DNA of 41,516 nt from Legionellaceae bacterium (GTDB lineage Bacteria; Pseudomonadota; Gammaproteobacteria; Legionellales; Legionellaceae). The notes beneath the pieces are model-generated. The model did no database searches. It saw nothing but the letters and a program-made list of their open reading frames with translations, and was not told the origin of the DNA. The translations under genes were made by a program, and so were the position numbers. Where the stretch lies: assembly GCA_018061965.1 (NCBI GenBank), contig JAGOTG010000018.1:1-41516 (forward strand), written 5' to 3'. Shown in pieces: positions 36,946 to 41,516 of this stretch. Position 1 is the stretch's first letter. Every line of letters begins with the position of its first letter.

Positions 36946-38094
36946 GTGATTAACATAAAGATTTTAGATCGCTGGATGCGGTTTCGAGTACTGATATTGC
37001 TATGCATCAACCTGGGTTGTGTGCCTCATGCTCAGGCAGCGGTTGGTCAGATGTTAACAGATTCTTTTTTTCAAAATCCGGCTGATTTGGGGTTGGTGAA
37101 TAAACAGCAATTAATTTTGGGGAATTTTTTTGTCGCATCAAGCTTAGAGTTTACGGGTACTGCATTTGGTGGAACCGGGCAGGCAAACTCTAATGTGGTG
37201 GATTTTTTGCCCTATCTTTTAGCCGATATTCGGGTGTCCGATAAATGGGTTTTGGGTTTCAATGCGGTGCCAACTGAGTATGGTGATTTGAATTGGCCCA
37301 TCGATTCGATTGTGTCGCATGACTCAACGGTTACCAAAGTGTATTATTATCTGCTTGGATTTCAATCTAGCTTCCAATTAACCGACCGGATCACGCTCGG
37401 GTTGGGGTTGCATCTCCGTTACAATTATTTGGCAGAATTAGATGCGGTAGTAGGTAATTTGGGCAATGAAGTCAATAAAGCCTCTGCCCTAAATAATGGT
37501 TTGGATGCAGGATTAAGTTATAAACTGACCCCAAAACATACTTTTGTCGCCGCATTCTATACGCCTGTGAATAGGTTCGGGAAAGGTACGAGTACTTTGG
37601 GGAATGTGACCTCGAACACGTTTCAATTGAACCTTGTCGAAGCGGCGGTTGTCTTTGCGGGACTACAACATCAATTTACAGAACAGTGGTTTGTAGAAGA
37701 AAAAGTATTTTGGTCAAATTGGACTGTGCAAAATAGTACAATATTGAAAAATACCACTCGAGGGTCGTTCACTTACCCCACGAATTGGGGCGATACGTGG
37801 TCATATATGATGGCGACTGAGTATGCTTTTACGGAGAAAGTAGCTGGCTTAGCGTCTGCGTTTTATGAAACCAATCCAGCACCGAATTCAACGAATGCTA
37901 TTGGGTATCCCTTGGCACCGGTTGTATTTTTGTCAGGAGGGCTGGATATTGCCCTATACAAGAACTGGAGAATGCAATTGGTGTATGGATATGGGTTTTT
38001 TGTTCCCAATGCTATTATTGATAATGGAAGTAGTAAAGGAACAATAACAAATAGTACTCAGGCAGGAACACTCCAGTTTAGCTACAAAATTTGA
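36946..38094 (+). CDS. FadL/OmpP1-like outer-membrane transport protein
   Basis: 382 residues from GTG 36946, just after TAGGAGG (tight spacing); an ATG at 36976 directly starts the signal peptide (M-R-F-R-V-L-I-L-L-C ... A-Q-A) and is possible. The mature protein is rich in alternating beta strands and aromatic girdles, and ends with aromatic/basic strand L-Q-F-S-Y-K-I as outer-membrane barrels do. The plug-like start (F-F-Q-N-P-A-D-L-G-L-V-N-K) is typical of FadL proteins, which bring long-chain fatty acids or hydrophobic compounds across the outer membrane. Substrate unknown. It lies downstream of fabL-xseA but a palindrome separates them. Confidence 0.75.
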   Translation: MINIKILDRWMRFRVLILLCINLGCVPHAQAAVGQMLTDSFFQNPADLGLVNKQQLILGNFFVASSLEFTGTAFGGTGQANSNVVDFLPYLLADIRVSDKWVLGFNAVPTEYGDLNWPIDSIVSHDSTVTKVYYYLLGFQSSFQLTDRITLGLGLHLRYNYLAELDAVVGNLGNEVNKASALNNGLDAGLSYKLTPKHTFVAAFYTPVNRFGKGTSTLGNVTSNTFQLNLVEAAVVFAGLQHQFTEQWFVEEKVFWSNWTVQNSTILKNTTRGSFTYPTNWGDTWSYMMATEYAFTEKVAGLASAFYETNPAPNSTNAIGYPLAPVVFLSGGLDIALYKNWRMQLVYGYGFFVPNAIIDNGSSKGTITNSTQAGTLQFSYKI

Positions 38095-38193
38095 CAGGAC
38101 TTATGGCGTCAGCCGTGATTTAGACGATCTTGCCCTGCTGTATCTGTCAGATTCTTGGTTAATATTTGTTTTGACATAAAATTGGTTTAATGG

Positions 38194-38222
38194 TTGGTTT
38201 TTTTCTGGATCCAATGTATAAT
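38194..38222 (+). promoter_or_regulatory. Likely promoter of the second two-membrane-segment gene
   Basis: TTGGTT (38194-38199) and TATAAT (38217-38222) are 17 bases apart. A transcript would start near 38229, so the coding start must be downstream. Confidence 0.45.
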
Positions 38223-38253
38223 ATACGTCCACAAAAGCAATCTGGATATCATT

Positions 38254-38916
38254 TTGAGACCAAATATTGAAGCATTTTCAAATTCTTTTTTAATAGCTAG
38301 CATCCGTCGTCCAAAATTGGCAAATAATGTCCGTTTTATGGCATTGCTCGGACTCGTGCTAGGTTTACTTGTATTGAGTGTTGCTTTGTTAAGCGGTTGG
38401 GGATGGCTGGGGTTGCCTTTTTTGGCCAACTTTTCTTTTTTGACGAGCAGTTCTATGGTGATGTTGAGTAGTATGGCCTTAGGTGCTGTGCTCGGATGTT
38501 TACCGACAGCAGGCAAGGTCATCATGGATTATTGTACTCGATCAGTTCAAAATCCTCCTGGAAATGGCGCACCGTCCTCAGTTGTTTCAAATCATGTTAT
38601 TAAATCGGGAAATAATCAGACTGCTGCTCCATCTGCTACGTCTGCTGCTATGTCCATTTTGGGTTCAAAACCTAAAGCGGGTGAGGCAATTCATTCTTCG
38701 CAGCCATTAGGTAGTCGAGAAATGCCTTCTGCTAATAAAAAGGCGCCTAATCCTACTACATTAACACCGCTAAGATGGGTTCCAAGCACGCTTAATGTTC
38801 CAAAACTATCAATCTCAACAACCCCTTTTGGGCAATTTAAACAACCTCCTCCCGTAGATGTATTCGGAAGTACTGGTTCAGTCCCTGGTGGCGTTATTCC
38901 CGGAAGAAGAAGATAA
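38254..38916 (+). CDS. Two-membrane-segment protein with long Pro/Ser-rich tail
   Basis: About 220 residues if translation begins at TTG 38254 (GGAT eight bases upstream); the first ATG in frame, 38338, would leave 192. Two hydrophobic stretches (L-L-G-L-V-L-G-L-L-V-L-S-V-A-L-L; M-V-M-L-S-S-M-A-L-G-A-V-L-G) are followed by T-R-S-V-Q-N-P-P. A tail of about 110 residues rich in Pro, Ser and Ala ends G-G-V-I-P-G-R-R-R. The hydrophobic part and the R-S-V-Q motif resemble the protein at 34123-34671. No domain is recognised. The start is uncertain because no ATG fits the signal spacing. Confidence 0.55.
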   Translation: MRPNIEAFSNSFLIASIRRPKLANNVRFMALLGLVLGLLVLSVALLSGWGWLGLPFLANFSFLTSSSMVMLSSMALGAVLGCLPTAGKVIMDYCTRSVQNPPGNGAPSSVVSNHVIKSGNNQTAAPSATSAAMSILGSKPKAGEAIHSSQPLGSREMPSANKKAPNPTTLTPLRWVPSTLNVPKLSISTTPFGQFKQPPPVDVFGSTGSVPGGVIPGRRR

Positions 38917-38927
38917 GAAATGTAGCC

Positions 38928-38997
38928 CCGGTACGTCATCCTGAGCGTATCTTTTGCGCGAAGGATCTTTGACACTCCGCTCAGGATGGCGTACCGG
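38928..38997. repeat. Palindromic element with GTCATCCTGAGCG arms (70 bp)
   Basis: Arms of 20 bp (38928-38947 and 38978-38997) match at 19 positions and contain the widespread GTCATCCTGAGCG block; the 30-base centre includes GCGCGAAGGATC. It lies 12 bases after the preceding gene and may end its transcript. Confidence 0.65.
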
Positions 38998-39049
38998 TGG
39001 TATTTAGAAATTTAATTACTTTTGAAAAATAACGTATTGGAGAGCAAGC

Positions 39050-41302
39050 ATGCAAACTAGTTTTGAGACGATTTCTAAAAGTGTTTCTCGATACACTGCA
39101 GTAGCACTTGCATGTATTTTGAAAGATATTCCTCTGACTTCTATTAAGAGTGAATCGCCAGGAAACAGTATAAGTTACGGAAGGTCAGTTAGGGGGGGCG
39201 GACGCTTTAGTCAACCAGCGCCGGTAAGTGTAGCTTCAGATGTAACGAATGCCGATGCTACAGACAGTCAACAATCAAAAGAAGAATTAATTACTCGTCT
39301 TTTGTCGCATGTTAGAGTCGATATTGTTGATCCAGGCATGCGACTTACCCTTCAACACGTTACAGAAGAAGAAGTCGATACATTGCGTCAGGCTTTTGCT
39401 GCACTGCAGTTGAGCTATATAGAAGAGATGAGCCCTTCTTCGAATCCCACGAATTACTTCACCATTCCGCATAATCAAGTCTTTAGATTATTATTTAGTT
39501 TGGGTTTTGATGCACGCGATGTATTTGATGCTTATGAAGCAGCTCGAGGTAGAGAAGATATCCATTTACTCAATGCAGAAGTCTCCGTGACTTACAAACA
39601 ATACGCTGCTGTGGCCAAATTGACCAAAGATTTGCAAGAAATGCGTGCCAAAATTGCCTTTCGTTGCAGCCAGTTTCGTGATGAAAAATTAGTGGCTATT
39701 CAAGCTAGGATGACAGAACTTTGGAAACTTATTACAGGTGATTTGAGTGATTTTGCGACCATATCTATCGCACGAGGTGCTTTATATAATCAATTACAAA
39801 ATCTTGCTCTTGCATTTAATGAGATCCTACAAGATGAAACATACAAAGCAGCGTCCAACAGATCTCTGAAAAATCTTATTTTTACTGAATGTGATGCGAT
39901 GGCAGCTCTGTGTTTATTTTATTCAGACAGAATATGGTCGCAATTTTTAATTGAGGAAAAAGAGTCAGTAGCAGTGGCGTCTTTAGAGGCAGTATCCACA
40001 GGACGTCCAGTATCCGAGTTGGCGACGGTTGCTAGGGCTGGGCATGCTAAGTCCGTTGCACAAGACCCTATGGTGCCTGCATCAATCAGTTTTGCAACCC
40101 AGGCTGCAATGATCAATCCTAATCCGATTACGGGCAATATCCAAATTGGAGCACGTATTACTGCAACAGGTGAGCAGGTACCGAGCGTGATGCCGCGTCA
40201 TCTTATTTTTATAGTAGATGTGAGTGGATCTATGGGGCATCATGCTGAAACTGATTCGGGAATATTTAAAGCTGCTCATTTTATAGGTGAAGCGATTAAT
40301 CAACTGAATGAAACAGACGGATTTGATATTATTACGTTTGATACGACAGCCGATTACCGAACTGGGGGTTTTGGTTCTGCAGAAGAAAAAGCAGCTGCAT
40401 TAACCCAACGCGGTACTAATTTTCTGTTAAACCCTGTTCATATTCCTGAGGGTGGAATTACTAATTTGGATTTAGTTGCTCAATTGATTAGTATGAGTGA
40501 TTCTGCTTCGTTGCGAGGTAGGCCTGTAGACGCCCATCAAAGCGTGGTCATTCTTCTGTCTGATGGCGCTACATCGAGTACTTATGCAAATGAGCGACAT
40601 TATATTGGGAATCCAGGTGCCTCCAGTATTGTGCGGGATGCATTGTTAAATACCTGGCATTTGAATCCAGCGAGTACTCGTTTCGTGGCAATGGGTTTAG
40701 GCAGTAATTTCAATAGTAAAGTATTAGTAGCTTTTGCCGATGATGGCGATTTTGTACTCTTGAATGATTCTTTTGGCAGTGATGGATACACGCAAATCAA
40801 AGAGGAATTTTTGGCGAAATGCCGACCATTTACCCGAGTTGAAATGACAGGTTCTTTAGCAACACAAGACGGTTTATTCGGGTGCATGGAAACGACACGA
40901 GGACGTAGTCAACATGTCGCTTATATCGAGTTGATAACCAATATGTTGTCGCAACGTCTTCCATTTTTAGTTATTTCTTCTGCGATTATGCCTTTTTTGC
41001 AACCCGAACGTTGGCTCTGCCTGTCACAAGGGGAAACGGTGTCTAGAACACTGAAATTTGTTATTCCCAGTCGGACTTTGGTATCTCCTCTGTCGTTTTG
41101 GGTGCAAGTTCGTTTGTCAGATGAAGGATTGCGTGCTGCTAAAAAATCTAATGACATCGAAATCGATGCCGCACAGGATAATGATTTAAATACGATGGTG
41201 ACGGCATATGAATCGGATATTGCAACGACTCAAGATGAGAGCAGCCATGGTGTTGCGAATGCGCAAGCGTATCAAAGAGCTGGTGGTAGGCACCATAGGT
41301 AA
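39050..41302 (+). CDS. Large VWA-domain protein of unknown function
   Basis: 750 residues; TTGGAGAG lies about ten bases before the ATG. There is no signal peptide or membrane segment. A low-complexity stretch (about 35-75) leads to a helical N-terminal half (about 80-340) that I cannot assign. A von Willebrand factor A domain follows at about 380-570 with a complete metal site: D390-V-S-G-S at 390-394, Thr471 (G-G-I-T-N-L-D) and Asp505 (L-S-D-G-A). A C-terminal beta-rich region ends in G-R-H-H-R. Bacterial VWA proteins are often paired with a MoxR ATPase or act in adhesion or secretion; no such partner is next to it. A host-directed role is possible but unproved. Confidence 0.8.
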   Translation: MQTSFETISKSVSRYTAVALACILKDIPLTSIKSESPGNSISYGRSVRGGGRFSQPAPVSVASDVTNADATDSQQSKEELITRLLSHVRVDIVDPGMRLTLQHVTEEEVDTLRQAFAALQLSYIEEMSPSSNPTNYFTIPHNQVFRLLFSLGFDARDVFDAYEAARGREDIHLLNAEVSVTYKQYAAVAKLTKDLQEMRAKIAFRCSQFRDEKLVAIQARMTELWKLITGDLSDFATISIARGALYNQLQNLALAFNEILQDETYKAASNRSLKNLIFTECDAMAALCLFYSDRIWSQFLIEEKESVAVASLEAVSTGRPVSELATVARAGHAKSVAQDPMVPASISFATQAAMINPNPITGNIQIGARITATGEQVPSVMPRHLIFIVDVSGSMGHHAETDSGIFKAAHFIGEAINQLNETDGFDIITFDTTADYRTGGFGSAEEKAAALTQRGTNFLLNPVHIPEGGITNLDLVAQLISMSDSASLRGRPVDAHQSVVILLSDGATSSTYANERHYIGNPGASSIVRDALLNTWHLNPASTRFVAMGLGSNFNSKVLVAFADDGDFVLLNDSFGSDGYTQIKEEFLAKCRPFTRVEMTGSLATQDGLFGCMETTRGRSQHVAYIELITNMLSQRLPFLVISSAIMPFLQPERWLCLSQGETVSRTLKFVIPSRTLVSPLSFWVQVRLSDEGLRAAKKSNDIEIDAAQDNDLNTMVTAYESDIATTQDESSHGVANAQAYQRAGGRHHR

Positions 41303-41399
41303 TTAGTGGTAAGCATTAGGGCGATTAGTGAAGCAATTAAGATCTGATTTCCTATTGTATGTTGATTTGGATTGCTTCCCCCGGCCTTCTGTATAGCCC

Positions 41400-41440
41400 T
41401 GTAACATAGGTAACACATGTAACGGGACATGGGTAACAGT
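41400..41440 (+). mobile_element. IS481-like terminus at the right window end
   Basis: TGTAACATAGGTAACA, then ACGGG, then ATGGGTAACAG has the same spacing and most of the same bases as the left-end terminus read on the other strand. No transposase start is seen in the 76 bases that follow, so it may be another copy, the opposite end, or a worn one. Confidence 0.45.
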
Positions 41441-41455
41441 TTTAATTATATAAAA

Positions 41456-41476
41456 GTGCAGTAATTGTTACTGCAC
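41456..41476. repeat. Perfect 9-bp hairpin near the right edge
   Basis: GTGCAGTAA-TTG-TTACTGCAC, 16 bases inside the IS481-like terminus. The gap from 41303 to the edge shows no gene. Confidence 0.4.
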
Positions 41477-41516
41477 AGCTTTATAACCTAGTTTAACTTT
41501 CTTAATAAAATTATCC

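Overview
The window looks like chromosome from a gammaproteobacterium of the order Legionellales (Legionella/Coxiella/Aquicella/Berkiella-like). Four things point there: a complete enhA-enhB-enhC locus, a PAS-LuxR regulator, an armadillo-repeat protein of eukaryotic type, and gammaproteobacterial housekeeping blocks (rplU-rpmA-obgE; rplY-pth-ychF). The species cannot be named from this alone. Both ends carry related IS481-type insertion-sequence termini in inverted orientation, so the window is probably a whole contig that stops at repeated IS copies.

Layout: (1) 1-600, the IS481-like left end and a decayed secreted-protein gene. (2) 614-5359, enhABC: an L,D-transpeptidase, a small secreted protein and a giant Sel1-repeat protein. 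(3) 5360-10700, a frameshifted small secreted protein, uvrA, a small lipoprotein and a periplasmic LURP-one-like protein, separated by palindromic repeats. (4) 10708-15100, ribosome and translation genes: obgE, rpmA and rplU leftward; rplY, pth and ychF rightward. (5) 15216-21488, a MICAL/PHBH-like FAD protein, a lipoprotein, a large MscS channel, ispB and a 32-residue lysine-rich protein. (6) 21524-28392, a leftward leucine-catabolism cluster: thiolase, membrane protein, mccB, methylglutaconyl-CoA hydratase, mccA and HMG-CoA lyase. (7) 28501-32717, accessory DNA: a conserved unknown, PAS-LuxR regulator, armadillo-repeat protein, IS6 transposase remnant and IS605-like hairpin. (8) 32714-41302, an MFS transporter, FabL-type enoyl-ACP reductase, xseA, a FadL-like outer-membrane protein, two similar two-membrane-segment proteins, and a 750-residue VWA-domain protein.

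How the genes fit together: mccA/mccB, the hydratase and HMG-CoA lyase convert 3-methylcrotonyl-CoA to acetoacetate and acetyl-CoA, and the thiolase can handle acetoacetyl-CoA. The isovaleryl-CoA dehydrogenase of the classical liu operon is absent from the window. A FadL-like porin and FabL lie together further right, so lipid and branched-chain carbon use is a theme. The enhABC genes link peptidoglycan remodelling with host interaction in Legionella. The armadillo protein, the VWA protein, the paired two-membrane-segment proteins and the FAD protein are the best candidates for host-directed or undescribed functions. No Dot/Icm or other secretion genes lie in the window, so effector status is only inferred.

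The intergenic DNA is rich in palindromes of several families, some nested (inner and outer arms). One of them supplies the stop codon of xseA. No rRNA, tRNA or CRISPR array was recognised.
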